64,000 nt of DNA from Dictyobacter vulcani (GTDB lineage: Bacteria; Chloroflexota; Ktedonobacteria; Ktedonobacterales; Ktedonobacteraceae): positions 496,001 to 560,000 of the forward strand of contig NZ_BKZW01000001.1 in the NCBI RefSeq assembly GCF_008974265.1. The letters are read 5' to 3'. Positions within the stretch are counted from its first letter, which is position 1. Each line of letters starts with the position of its first letter. Positions 45,813 through 54,866 of this stretch are shown here, one piece after another. The notes beneath the pieces are model-generated. The model was not told the DNA's origin and ran no database searches. It saw only the letters and a list, made by a program, of their open reading frames with translations. The position numbers and the translations under genes were made by a program.

Positions 45813-46115
45813 ATGCGAAATGCAGATGAAGTGTATTGGAGTACCAGTCTGCCAAAGGATCATGAGGCATTACAGGCCCTGGATGCCTATCGCCACGAAT
45901 GGGGCGGTCTCAGCAGAGCGGAAGCCACGCGTCGCCTATTGATCGAATGGAACAAACTGCAACAAGGACAATCCATTGGTGCCTGGATACCAACCATCTC
46001 ATCGCAGCACCAAGCTCTAAAATCACACGATCAGCCAAACACATCTGGGATGGCATCCACCTCCACAACGTCCAATCCGGTAGCACGAGCAGCCAGCCGT
46101 GTTCTCGACGATTGA
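45813..46115 (+). CDS. Small ribbon-helix-helix-like partner of the actin homologue
   Basis: 100 residues. ATG 45813 follows the TAA of the actin-like gene without a gap, so the two are translationally coupled. Residues 20-50 (ALQALDAYRHEWGGLSRAEA, TRRLLIEWNK) look like a ribbon-helix-helix DNA-binding fold. The tail is Ser/Thr-rich and disordered. By analogy with ParMR it may be the adaptor or repressor. A second, altered copy is at 60421-60650. Confidence 0.65.
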   Translation: MRNADEVYWSTSLPKDHEALQALDAYRHEWGGLSRAEATRRLLIEWNKLQQGQSIGAWIPTISSQHQALKSHDQPNTSGMASTSTTSNPVARAASRVLDD

Positions 46116-46210
46116 GGAATGAAGCATTGTCCAATGGAGACTGATGACCGTTTTCATGCACCACCTGATGGTTCCCATTATCGGGATAATCGTCACCTCT
46201 CTCAGTAATT

Positions 46211-46268
46211 GACCTGAATGTTCGACGCGAGATGAGCATAAAAATTCTAGATGTCGAACATTCAGGTC
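46211..46268 (+). terminator. 16-bp perfect inverted repeat followed by ATTTTTG
   Basis: GACCTGAATGTTCGAC at 46211-46226 and GTCGAACATTCAGGTC at 46253-46268, loop 26 bases, then ATTTTTG. It fits a terminator for the actin-like operon, though the loop is long; it could equally be a recombination or binding site. Confidence 0.45.
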
Positions 46269-46356
46269 ATTTTTGTCCTCAAACGTGGCCTTTCGTGCGC
46301 GAACCATCATTTGCAGGCTATGAAAAAGCAATCGTGAACGCCGCTCTCTCGCGGCT

Positions 46357-46433
46357 AGCGAAGTCGCCACATCTCAGCAGTGAGACGTTGATCATATCTG
46401 CAGAAACGATACCACCTCTCAGGCGACTTCGCT
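46357..46433. repeat. 12-bp perfect inverted repeat with a 53-base interior
   Basis: AGCGAAGTCGCC at 46357-46368 and GGCGACTTCGCT at 46422-46433. The interior contains smaller palindromes (CTCAGCAGTGAG-like, TGATCA, CTGCAG). It has no T-run. Confidence 0.45.
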
Positions 46434-46451
46434 CACACGATTGAACGGCAA

Positions 46452-46491
46452 GCCGCTGGCTTCTCTCCCGTGAACAAGAGAAGCCAGCGGC
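46452..46491 (-). terminator. 14-bp inverted repeat after the MFS gene
   Basis: GCCGCTGGCTTCTC at 46452-46465 and GAGAAGCCAGCGGC at 46478-46491, ten bases beyond the MFS stop on the minus strand. The stem is strong but T residues after it are few. Confidence 0.5.
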
Positions 46492-46501
46492 AGGATAGGA
46501 T

Positions 46502-47740
46502 TTACTCTTGTGGTAATGTCGCTTGCCGCATATGCCGAGAGAGAAACAGAAATCCGGTGATCAGAAGCAGGCCACTCCACACGATGCCCACGGTCGGCAA
46601 CACGCCCAGATGCTCCAGGCTCAGCCCGAGTGCGGAGGAGCCGATGGTGAGGCAACTCCACAAGATCAGGCGAGAGACGCCATTGACGCGGCCTTGCAGG
46701 GCATCTGGGACGACAGCGAAGCGATAACTGTCCATGAAGATCGCACGGATCGAGTCAGAGAGAGCGATGGCAGCGTATACGGCTCCCAACAGCAGTGGCG
46801 TCGTGATGAAGCCATAGAGAGGGAAGAGCACCACGAACACGATCAGGGCACAGCGAAGCGTGAGACCAAAGCGTATGCGCCGAAGCATCAGCGGGCAGAG
46901 CGCCGCGCCAAGCAGGTTCCCGACGCCGCCAGCGGCTCCGATCAGGCCGTAGAGCACGGACGGTATATGCTGCTGTTGCACAATGTCCAGGACGAGAAGC
47001 ATACTGGCTGTGATGGTGAGGTTGACATAGCTTGAAATGAGGAAGATCGAGCGTATGACCATATGCTCCCGCAGCCAGGTGAGCCCCTCGCGCACTTCTT
47101 GGAGCAGGTGGTGACGCTCCGTCCTCCATTCATCTTGCATGGGCGAGCGGATGGAGAGCAATGAGCTGAGCAAGATCAGAGAGGAAAGCGCGTCGGTGAC
47201 GAATGGGAGCAGCCTGCTGATGCTTATGAGCAAGCTACCCAAGGCGGGTCCGACAAGCGCGCTGGAGCCAACAATCACCTCGTTCTGTGCGACTGCTGTG
47301 GGGAGCTGGCTCTTTGGCACGATCCATGCCAGTGCTGCAAATTGGGCCAGCTCATAGAAAAGCGAAATGGCTCCCAGGCCAAAGGCAATGGCGTAGAGGA
47401 GAAGCAGCCGCAGTAGCCCGCTGGAAAGCCCCAGCGCCAGGGGAATGCTCGCCACGCACACCATCAAGCAGAAGGTAGAGAGCAACATCACGCGTTTGCG
47501 CGGCCAGCGATCCACCAGCGACCCGGCGGGCAGGCTCAGGAGGACGTAGGGAAGCTGTCCCAGGCTATACGCCAGCCCGGCAGCAGCAATCGAATGCGTC
47601 AGTCCCACAATGAGCAGTGGAAACGCGAACTGTGTGCATGAAGTGCCAAGCGAGGAGACGGCGTTGCCGAGCCAGAGCAAAAGATAGTCACGATTGCGCC
47701 AAAGGGAAACGGGCTGTTGAGGAGTGACTTTTGTGTCCAT
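46502..47740 (-). CDS. MFS transporter (EntS/DHA3-like efflux family)
   Basis: 412 residues with about 12 membrane spans. The N-terminus RNRDYLLLWLGNAVSSLGTS is typical of the DHA3 family. The loop-2/3 motif is present as GSLVDRWPRKRVMLLSTFCL. Other segments are FGLGAISLFYELAQFAALAW and QGRVNGVSRLILWSCLTIGS. Such proteins export drugs or siderophores by proton antiport; the substrate is unknown. The frame is intact. Confidence 0.92.
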   Translation of the reverse strand: MDTKVTPQQPVSLWRNRDYLLLWLGNAVSSLGTSCTQFAFPLLIVGLTHSIAAAGLAYSLGQLPYVLLSLPAGSLVDRWPRKRVMLLSTFCLMVCVASIPLALGLSSGLLRLLLLYAIAFGLGAISLFYELAQFAALAWIVPKSQLPTAVAQNEVIVGSSALVGPALGSLLISISRLLPFVTDALSSLILLSSLLSIRSPMQDEWRTERHHLLQEVREGLTWLREHMVIRSIFLISSYVNLTITASMLLVLDIVQQQHIPSVLYGLIGAAGGVGNLLGAALCPLMLRRIRFGLTLRCALIVFVVLFPLYGFITTPLLLGAVYAAIALSDSIRAIFMDSYRFAVVPDALQGRVNGVSRLILWSCLTIGSSALGLSLEHLGVLPTVGIVWSGLLLITGFLFLSRHMRQATLPQE

Positions 47741-48482
47741 ACATTCTGGTCGCTTTCTCTATGGTAAATAGGCTCAATCTTCCGGCGGTTGAAGGGAGTA
47801 TTGACCATGAAACATCCTTTCGTTCGACGTATTTCTACGAGAAAGGAAGAAAAAGGAGCCCGGCAACACAGGAGGAGTTCAATCAATACGGGGTTGTGAT
47901 ACATCTCAGGATGAAGGCAACGCACATCCTCGCACCAACGCGATCAGCGCTGCGCGTGAGGAGGTCGCTATTCACAAACAGCCACGTAAGCGCGATCTGT
48001 GCCGGACTTACGCGGCCAAAAGCGGTTTCACACCGCCTGAGGGGAACAGATATCTTTTATTCATCAGCTAGAGGATAACATGGAGATCGCATCGGCGTCA
48101 ATGGATACTGATCACCCCACCCATCCACTCTTCACATCCATGCGCAAGGGGATGGGAAGACTCGTCTGGCGAGGTGCACGTGCTGACAATGCCATAGCTC
48201 ATGGGTATTCTGACCACGCGGATTGGGGGCAAGCTCAAGCTTGTCTGCCTTCTACTCGTCCACGCCAAGAACTATTTTCCCACCTTTCTGGCGTCTGTCG
48301 CTGGCCTAACTACCCTAAGGGCACCCCTGCAGTACCGTAACCTCTCCCCCTGTCCACACCACCCATACCCCGGTGCTCCAGGTCTGAGAAAAGTACGCTG
48401 TGAGGAGATCACACCCATGGAGAGAAGAGAAAATAGCATAGGAGACAACCCATAACCATCCACCAATGAAAGGATTCAACCC
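47741..48482. other. Gap of 740 bases, no confident gene
   Basis: A plus-strand frame at 48080-48340 (MEIASASMDTDHPTHPLFTS, after AGAGGATAAC) and an overlapping one starting MGILTTRIGGKLKLVCLLLV are open, but neither has a recognisable family. Composition is partly Pro/His-rich. Confidence 0.3.
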
Positions 48483-48689
48483 ATGTCATCAGCACAAGCA
48501 CCTGAAGTTCCCCAATTGCTCCTCACTATTCCACAAGCGGCCCAGAGTCTTGGCCTTTCTCGTGCCAAGCTCTATTTACTGCTCGCACAACAGAAAGGGC
48601 CTCCCGTGATTCGCTTTGGAAGATCCGTCCGCATCTCCATCGACTCCCTCCAGAAGTGGATTACAGAGCAGGAAAATGCATCGCTATAA
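48483..48689 (+). CDS. Excisionase-type helix-turn-helix protein
   Basis: 68 residues. LLTIPQAAQSLGLSRAKLYL, LLAQQKGPPVIRFGRSVRIS, and SLQKWITEQE form the winged HTH (HTH_17/MerR-like) of excisionases and Xis-like directionality factors. It ends 39 bases before the integrase start, in the arrangement of an integrative element. Confidence 0.85.
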   Translation: MSSAQAPEVPQLLLTIPQAAQSLGLSRAKLYLLLAQQKGPPVIRFGRSVRISIDSLQKWITEQENASL

Positions 48690-48728
48690 GTGGTCAACAC
48701 GAACAATACAAAGGGAGGCATACACGCT

Positions 48729-49868
48729 ATGGGCAAGCGAGCAAACGGTGAAGGAACCGTCTACCGGCGCAAAGATGGACGCTGGACTGCCAGCATCACC
48801 ATAGGCCAGGGCAGGAGGAAATATCTCTACTTTGCAACACAGAAGGAAGCAATAAAAGCCATCAGAGAAATCAATAATTTGAAAGATCAGGGTGTCATAC
48901 TCGCCAGCAAAGATCAAACGGTTGCCTTTTTTCTGGAGACCTGGCTACAAGATACAGCGCAACCACGCTTACGCCCCAGAACCTATATTCGCTATCAGCA
49001 CATGATACAGCGCCAGATCATTCCTGCTATTGGCAACGTCAAGCTGCAGCAACTCTCACCGCAGCACTTACAACGGCTGTATAACGGCGAATTGCACAAA
49101 GGGTACGCCCCACAAACGGTGAAGCATGTCCACCGCCTCCTGCACCGTGCGTTACACGACGCGCTTCGCTGGGGTCTGGTGGTGCGCAACGTCTGTGACG
49201 CGGTAGATGCCCCCCGTGTGCCCAGACGTGAGATGCAGGTCCTCAATGCCGAGCAGGCCAGACATTTCTTATGCATGGCACAGGGAGATCCTCTCGAAGC
49301 CCTCTATGTTCTCGCCCTGACCACAGGCATGCGCCAGGGCGAACTGCTGGGACTCAAATGGGCTGATCTCTCCTCCGACATGAAAAAGCTCCAGGTCAGG
49401 AGAACGGTTGCGCGCATCGGGAGGCTGGGCTTCGTCGTCGATGAGCCCAAAACGGTAAAGAGTCGGCGAAACATTTATCTGACAGACATCGCGGTGGACA
49501 CCCTCAAACTCCACAGAATTCACCAGCATGAACAACGCCTGCAGATGGGAGCAGCGTGGAATGATCAGGACTGGGTATTTTGCAATCAACTGGGCAATCC
49601 CCTGGAAGCAAGCAATATCATGCGTCGCTCGTTCAAACCGCTCTTACAAAAAGCGGGATTGCCCATGATTCGCTTTCACGATCTACGTCACAGCGCCGCA
49701 ACCCTGCTCCTCACCATGGACATACATCCAAAGATCGTCCAGGAACTGCTCGGCCACAGCACCATCACGATGACACTAGACACCTATTCACATGTCCTAC
49801 CATCCTTGCAAGCGCAGGCCGTCACACGGCTGAACGGTCTCTTCACAATCTCAACATCTAGACACTAA
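48729..49868 (+). CDS. int: Tyrosine recombinase, phage-type integrase
   Basis: 379 residues from ATG 48729 after GGGAGG. An AP2-like arm-binding N-terminus (GEGTVYRRKDGRWTASITIG), SAM-like core-binding domain (RPRTYIRYQHMIQRQIIPAI) and catalytic domain with Arg (TTGMRQGELLGLKW), HDLRHSAATLL (His and Arg) and ELLGHSTITMTLDTYSHVLP (Tyr). It integrates an element by site-specific recombination. Flanking attachment repeats could not be identified by eye. Confidence 0.93.
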   Translation: MGKRANGEGTVYRRKDGRWTASITIGQGRRKYLYFATQKEAIKAIREINNLKDQGVILASKDQTVAFFLETWLQDTAQPRLRPRTYIRYQHMIQRQIIPAIGNVKLQQLSPQHLQRLYNGELHKGYAPQTVKHVHRLLHRALHDALRWGLVVRNVCDAVDAPRVPRREMQVLNAEQARHFLCMAQGDPLEALYVLALTTGMRQGELLGLKWADLSSDMKKLQVRRTVARIGRLGFVVDEPKTVKSRRNIYLTDIAVDTLKLHRIHQHEQRLQMGAAWNDQDWVFCNQLGNPLEASNIMRRSFKPLLQKAGLPMIRFHDLRHSAATLLLTMDIHPKIVQELLGHSTITMTLDTYSHVLPSLQAQAVTRLNGLFTISTSRH

Positions 49869-49912
49869 GTCTGTTGCAGTCATGAGCTGAAAAAAGGCAA
49901 TCATCGGGGCGC

Positions 49913-49944
49913 AAAAAAATGAAAGAGCCCGCATGGAAGCGGGC
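49913..49944 (-). terminator. Rho-independent terminator of the alpha/beta hydrolase gene
   Basis: On the minus strand GCCCGC, six-base loop, GCGGGC, then TCTTTCATTTTTTT. It lies 18 bases beyond the hydrolase stop. Confidence 0.75.
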
Positions 49945-49961
49945 AATAACAGTCAATGTGT

Positions 49962-50767
49962 TCAATTGGAACTGCCTCCTCCAAGGAAGAACGCTCTCAA
50001 TACGGGGGCGAGAATGTCGTCAGCGAGGCCGTGGCCTTGCCCTTCCAGGGTTCGCAACTGCGCATGAGGTATCACTTTCGAGAGCGCTCGCGCTGTCTCA
50101 TACATAAAGGGATAGCTCGCGCCACCGTTCATGACCAGCGTTGGCACACGCACCTGCGCGGCTCGTTCGATAGGCACCGCCCCATCATTGCCCAGAATAG
50201 CGGTGTGGTCATAGGCAAGCGTCGGCGCTATCGCCTCAAGCGGGAGCCAGGCCGGTGTATGACGCATGGCTTCAATCTGATCGGTTGGCGTCCCAACTAA
50301 CTCCATAAACAGCGCCACGGCATCACCACGGCGATCTGCTGCTAACAGCGCTGTCAGGTGTTGGATGTATGCTCTCCATGCAAGCTTCGCCTCACTCGCA
50401 TCATTGTAAGGAGCCTCATACATGGTAAGCTTCTTGACCTTCTCACCAAGCTTTACGGCTGCTTCAAGAGCAAGAGCAGCCCCGAGGAATGACCATACAG
50501 GTACGCCGACCCGCCAGCCTCGTCAATCAATACCTCAATGTCCTCGATTTCACGCATGACGGCATATGGCCTGGTATCTCCGCTGTCACCTCGCCCTCGA
50601 CGGTCGTAGTTATACACCGTAAAGTATGGCGCAAGAAGTTTGGCGAGCTCCGGTCCTGACCAGGATAATCGGGAGCAAAGTGCTCCAGCCACCAGGATGA
50701 GTGCGGGTCCCTGACCTGACTGATCGAATGCAATGGGAGTGCCATCTTTAGAAATGACTGTTCTCAT
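49962..50767 (-). pseudogene. Alpha/beta hydrolase, single frameshift
   Basis: 268 residues after restoring one base. Start ATG at 50767 (MRTVISKDGTPIAFDQSGQG). Oxyanion region LILVAGALCS, YNYDRRGRGDSGDT, the nucleophile elbow YLYGHSSG with Ser, then in the other frame AALALEAAVKLGEKVKKLTM, VPTLVMNGG (the Asp strand) and LEGQGHGLADDILAPVLRAF with His. The break is at 50480-50483 in a run of four C (coding TCG GGG CTG, one G short of TCG GGG GCT). All catalytic residues are present. Confidence 0.85.
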
Positions 50768-50944
50768 GGTGTGTCCTCTCTTGTGGATCAACTGCTGTTG
50801 CCCTCTTGTAAGTAAAAACAGTGTAGCACTCTGGCCTGAAAAAACTTCTCGGATCTTGCTCTTCATCACCTGAGGGAGCAGGCTAAGGGCAACAGTAATC
50901 AAACCAGCCGGAAATATCCTGTGGATTCGAGGGCCACGCCACAA

Positions 50945-52101
50945 TCACTTGTCAGAGACTTCCCTCGTTGTGCTAATCGATATGAGTTGGTCATAACGAC
51001 CAATCCGGCATTGTAGCGCGATCCTTGCATTGTGCGCATGGTACAGCATGCGCCAGCCTTCTGTTTTTCGCGCAATAAAGCGGTGGGCCGCGGCAAACGC
51101 TTCTTCGGGGGTCGCAAATCCAACGTTTTCATCTTTCTCAAAATAGATGCCTGAGATATCGCGAAATTGCACCCCGGCTAGCCATCCTTTCCGCCACGTC
51201 TCTATCAGTTGGACATAGACTTTATGAAAATTGACTCGCGTCGCCTGTTTCGCCTGATAGAGGTGCCCCTCACTCATCTGCTTTTGCCACACAAAGTCGC
51301 TATGATCAATCCGTAAAGGAGGCCTGGCTGGCACTGATGGCACACTATTACGCGTGATGACAATGGAATCCTGGGGTCAATCTTTCCAAGTTGTTGAACA
51401 AGGCTACGCACACGCTCTTCCTCAGCACAGAATGCAAGTAGCGTTTCCAAGGCGTGCTCTGGGGTGAGAAACAGTTGATCGGCTGCTGGCTCAAATGTCA
51501 CACTCTGTGTACCCGAAAAAAGGATGATGGCTCCCCACCCTTTTCCATAGACATGTACCAATCGCAGATCAATAGTCGCCTCTGCCACGCGCCTACGTTC
51601 CCAGGATCGATAGGCTGCCTCGGTATTGGTGAGATGATACAGGGTAAAAATGATCCCGTTTACTTCCAGCACCGCAGGAGAAAAATAACGCTCTGGATCA
51701 ACGTCAACTGGCCTGGGTGGGACATGATGGAAGATTTGCCGAGCTTGTTTCTGCTCTTTCATATCTTTGAACGCTTCATGCACGCGGTGTTCCTCAGCAA
51801 GAAATTCTTCGGTTACCAGAAACGCAATCTCTGAGGTGGGAAAAAGAGCTTGAGAGGAAAGCTTCAGTTGAATGGTAAAACGTCCATTCAAACGTATACC
51901 TCCCCACCATCCTTTATCAGAAGCATACTCGAGAAAGAGGTCAATTTTCATCTCTCCAAGCACACGCGGTTCGCGTGCCTGGTATACAATATAATCCTTG
52001 CCCTGAGCAACCTGGGTAAAGGCACAATCATAAATAGAAATATGAGGCTGATCGACATCCTTGTTTTCCTGCATTTCATCCATAAAAGTAAATATACTCA
52101 C
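50945..52101 (-). pseudogene. Hypothetical protein, single frameshift
   Basis: 386 residues after restoring one base. Three similar segments of about 100 residues each, with repeated features (GKDYIVYQAREPRVLGEMKI, GWWGGIRLNGRFTIQL, then GKGWGAIILFSGTQSVTFEP, then KGWLAGVQFRDISGIYF) and each followed by an alanine-rich helix beginning with a T/PEEA or TPEHA box. The break is at 51373-51376, where GAC CCC AGG should read GAC CCC CAG GAT. No family recognised. Start 52101 or ATG 52083. Confidence 0.65.
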
Positions 52102-52243
52102 TTCTTACTTTACTACAATATGTGTATTGTACCTTTACCACATCCGTTCATACAACCATCAGTTTATGTATCAACCAATTATGCTTATAAATAAAGTGAG
52201 AGCCAAATTGAGATATCATCGTCCTGATACTATTCTCATTCTT

Positions 52244-53380
52244 CTAGCCAATCTGTACCTTATTTACCACATGCTCATCGAATGCCTGCTTTACTGCACT
52301 TCGCTCATGGATATACCCACTGATCACAAGCGTATCGCCATTCGTCAGGTAGATATGGCAAAATGGAAGCAAAAAAGCTGGCATGGACTTGTGGTAGATG
52401 ATCTTCTCAATCTGCTCCCAGCGTACAACTTCAAATGAACCACCCTCAATATAAACAAAGCCATCTGTATAGAGATGGAGACGTAGAAAGCGTGCATAGA
52501 AGCGTGGCATGAATAGGAAAGAGAGCACAAACAAGACCCAAAAAAGTGGTGTCGTATTTGAAGCCAGGAATGAAGGGATAAAACGAAAATGAAAAAATCC
52601 TTCAATAAATAGGGAAGGAAAAGCAAGCAAGAGCAGATAGTGAATTGGCAGGCCAACAGCCTTCCTGCGCAAAATTCCCTTAAAACCACCATGGTATGTT
52701 GCCACTACTCCGCCCAAACGATACTCTTCTCGAAGTCTGAAGGCTTCTTCTGGCGTCTCATTCTCAATTAACCTCTTCTTTTTCTGAACATGATCATATT
52801 TCTCTTGCTCTCTGACCGCCTGGTGACTCACCAGATGTTCAAATTGTACCTCTAAGGTTTCTCGCCCCTCTGGACGCTTAATCAATCGGGCTTTGAGCTC
52901 GATTTCTTGTGCGAGTGTTTCTAAGTGGTCAATCAATTGGCCCAAGATCACTTGCTCTTTATTGGTTAGGTAAACGATACAGCGTTCCTGGTTCAAAGAA
53001 ACCCATTCAATGTCTTCCCAACGTACAATCTTATACATGCTTTTATGATGGAAAATAAAACCAGCCGAGCAAATATAAACCGTCGCCCTACGAAGCAACA
53101 GAAGAGAACCAAAAAACATAATTGCAACAAATAACATAATCGCAACCAGAATACCATAGAGAGTAAGGGAAGTTTGAGTGAAACGAAAAGGAATCTGAGT
53201 GCCTGCTGCAATGATGCATATAACAGAGGTAAAGGCTATACTCCAACCATATACTTTAAATTGTGGTCGTTTCGTCGTGCGATACACCCTAATCGGCTCG
53301 CCCAGTGTATATGTTGCTGCTAATTGATAGACTTCATGCGGCAAATGCCTCGATATCATCTGTATTGGATCCTTCCACAA
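52244..53380 (-). CDS. DUF6585-like membrane protein with two PH-like halves
   Basis: 378 residues. The protein repeats itself: each half has two hydrophobic segments followed by a PH-like strand set ending in WEDIEWVSLNQERCIVYLTN (first) and RWEQIEKIIYHKSMPAFLLP, HIYLTNGDTL (second). An EETPEEAFRLREEYRLGGVV linker joins them. This fits the DUF6585 group of Ktedonobacteria. Spans are at about 45-65, 78-98 and, in the second half, 245-265 and 275-295. Probably a membrane-associated sensor; the role is unknown. Confidence 0.75.
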   Translation of the reverse strand: MWKDPIQMISRHLPHEVYQLAATYTLGEPIRVYRTTKRPQFKVYGWSIAFTSVICIIAAGTQIPFRFTQTSLTLYGILVAIMLFVAIMFFGSLLLLRRATVYICSAGFIFHHKSMYKIVRWEDIEWVSLNQERCIVYLTNKEQVILGQLIDHLETLAQEIELKARLIKRPEGRETLEVQFEHLVSHQAVREQEKYDHVQKKKRLIENETPEEAFRLREEYRLGGVVATYHGGFKGILRRKAVGLPIHYLLLLAFPSLFIEGFFHFRFIPSFLASNTTPLFWVLFVLSFLFMPRFYARFLRLHLYTDGFVYIEGGSFEVVRWEQIEKIIYHKSMPAFLLPFCHIYLTNGDTLVISGYIHERSAVKQAFDEHVVNKVQIG

Positions 53381-53531
53381 ATTATCTCAATAATAATAAC
53401 GCATTGGCGGAAAAAAATTATCAATGACGAAAAAAGGTTGCAAAAGGCAGAAGAATCATTTATACTCCAATAGAGATACGTTTGTTTGTAACACTGCGCC
53501 AGCTCTAGCGCATCCCCAAAGAGCATCCTCA

Positions 53532-54512
53532 ATGATCATTCAGTGTCATCATCTCCGCGAATTAGCCATTATTCAAGCTGATTGCTGCTTCCATTGTCAT
53601 GTCCTGGCTGGCTGTGTAGGCCACGATTTACCTGATGGGCATCAAGCAGTCTTCTGCTGTGCTCGTATAGACGATTTTACAGCAGAAGAAGTGCAAGCGA
53701 TCCTGGCAAAGATCCCAGAATGGCAAGTACAAGAACCGATAGACGAGCTCAAATATACGGCGGAGTTCACGGTTCCCGAACGCTTTCGCCCTGTCTATCA
53801 GGCCATACAACATCTTGAAAGCGATGAACGATGCCTTGCTGCACTCATGAGTAAAAGCAGCTTTCGAGAAAACCCATCCAGTATGTATGCCATCGTCATT
53901 GTCGACCCATCTACCTCATCTCGTAACAGGCACCTCCTGATAGAGGATATCACGCTGACCCTTGTTTTTTCATCACTAGAAAGATTGGAAAGTGTAATAT
54001 ACGATGAAATTGAGCAGCATGATCGCCACATCCATCTTTCAATAACAAGAAGCTTGATCATCTTTGATAAAAAGGGTACGATCCGTGCGATGCAAGAGAA
54101 GGCTCGGCACCTCCAACGTCACACAGTTTCCCCTGAAGATCTCTACCACATCAAATCTAAAGCACTGCACTTTCATGATATCGTGAAAGACCAGATACAA
54201 AGCAAGCCGACACAAGCGCTCCTTTTCATGCATACCCATCTACAGAACCTACTCGTGTTCCATTATCAATTACAACGAAGATGGTGGCAGGGACAAGCTC
54301 AGTTGGCAGAAGACCTGCGGCATTGGAACCATGAACTGGCCAACCTGATAGATACTTTTGTGGCAACAGGTGATGTTGAGATGAAATTTCAGCACTGGTC
54401 TGCCATCATTGACTACATCTTGCAGCCGTTTGATGGCCACACCATAACAATTCCAGATACCTATATTCGCATTGACCGTCAATACGATCTCTCGCAATTA
54501 CTCAAAAAATAA
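53532..54512 (+). CDS. Probable nucleotidyltransferase-superfamily-like protein
   Basis: About 326 residues from ATG 53532; the frame is open from 53424. A Cys/His cluster near the start (CCFHCHVLAGCVGH) may bind metal. The middle (LLIEDITLTLVFSSLERLES, then SITRSLIIFDKKGTIRAMQE) resembles the strand, helix and D-K-G segment of minimal nucleotidyltransferases, and the helical C-terminal half resembles their substrate domains. The canonical GSxxxGD motif is not seen, so catalysis is doubtful. Confidence 0.45.
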   Translation: MIIQCHHLRELAIIQADCCFHCHVLAGCVGHDLPDGHQAVFCCARIDDFTAEEVQAILAKIPEWQVQEPIDELKYTAEFTVPERFRPVYQAIQHLESDERCLAALMSKSSFRENPSSMYAIVIVDPSTSSRNRHLLIEDITLTLVFSSLERLESVIYDEIEQHDRHIHLSITRSLIIFDKKGTIRAMQEKARHLQRHTVSPEDLYHIKSKALHFHDIVKDQIQSKPTQALLFMHTHLQNLLVFHYQLQRRWWQGQAQLAEDLRHWNHELANLIDTFVATGDVEMKFQHWSAIIDYILQPFDGHTITIPDTYIRIDRQYDLSQLLKK

Positions 54513-54866
54513 TAATCTCTGCCTGCTTTCTTCTCGACAGCAAAGAAGACAGAAATGTAGTATACATTACTTATGGTTGAGAACGCGATTATGATTGATC
54601 TTAACCATAAGCAATCACTTATCAAACCATAATGGTGGAAAAATTATTGCATATGCTATGCTTGAGAAACGTGATACAACTACTTAATTCATCCATTTCA
54701 GGGCAATATCTACAAAGTTCAAAGAAAGGCGCGCAAGAATCTCTCATTGGGGGATACGGACATGGCTTCAATGGTAGGGTAAAACAAGTCTATTCACAGA
54801 CATTTTGGAAGAAGCGTTTCGACCCAGGAGAGGATATCGAAGCGTTGTTCCTAAAAAAGGAGAGCA
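54513..54866. other. Gap with an inverted repeat
   Basis: No gene. CTTATGGTT (about 54570) and AACCATAAG (about 54603-54611) form an inverted repeat that could terminate the upstream gene. The stretch ends in AAAAAAGGAGAGC, the ribosome-binding site of the Uma2 gene. Confidence 0.45.

Larger units (their letters stand above)
46116..46501. other. Gap packed with three inverted repeats
   Basis: No gene. It contains the inverted repeats at 46211-46268, 46357-46433 and 46452-46491, which are listed separately. Confidence 0.6.

Noticed and set aside
46523-47035. 170-codon plus-strand frame opposite the MFS gene
   Set aside because: Highly charged, Gln/Arg-rich antisense of membrane-span codons; typical artefact.
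53700-53830. Pterin dehydratase-like segment (FTAEEVQAILAKIPEW) in the 53.5 kb gene
   Set aside because: Only the first helix and Trp resemble that family; the His-His-Pro active-site region is missing.
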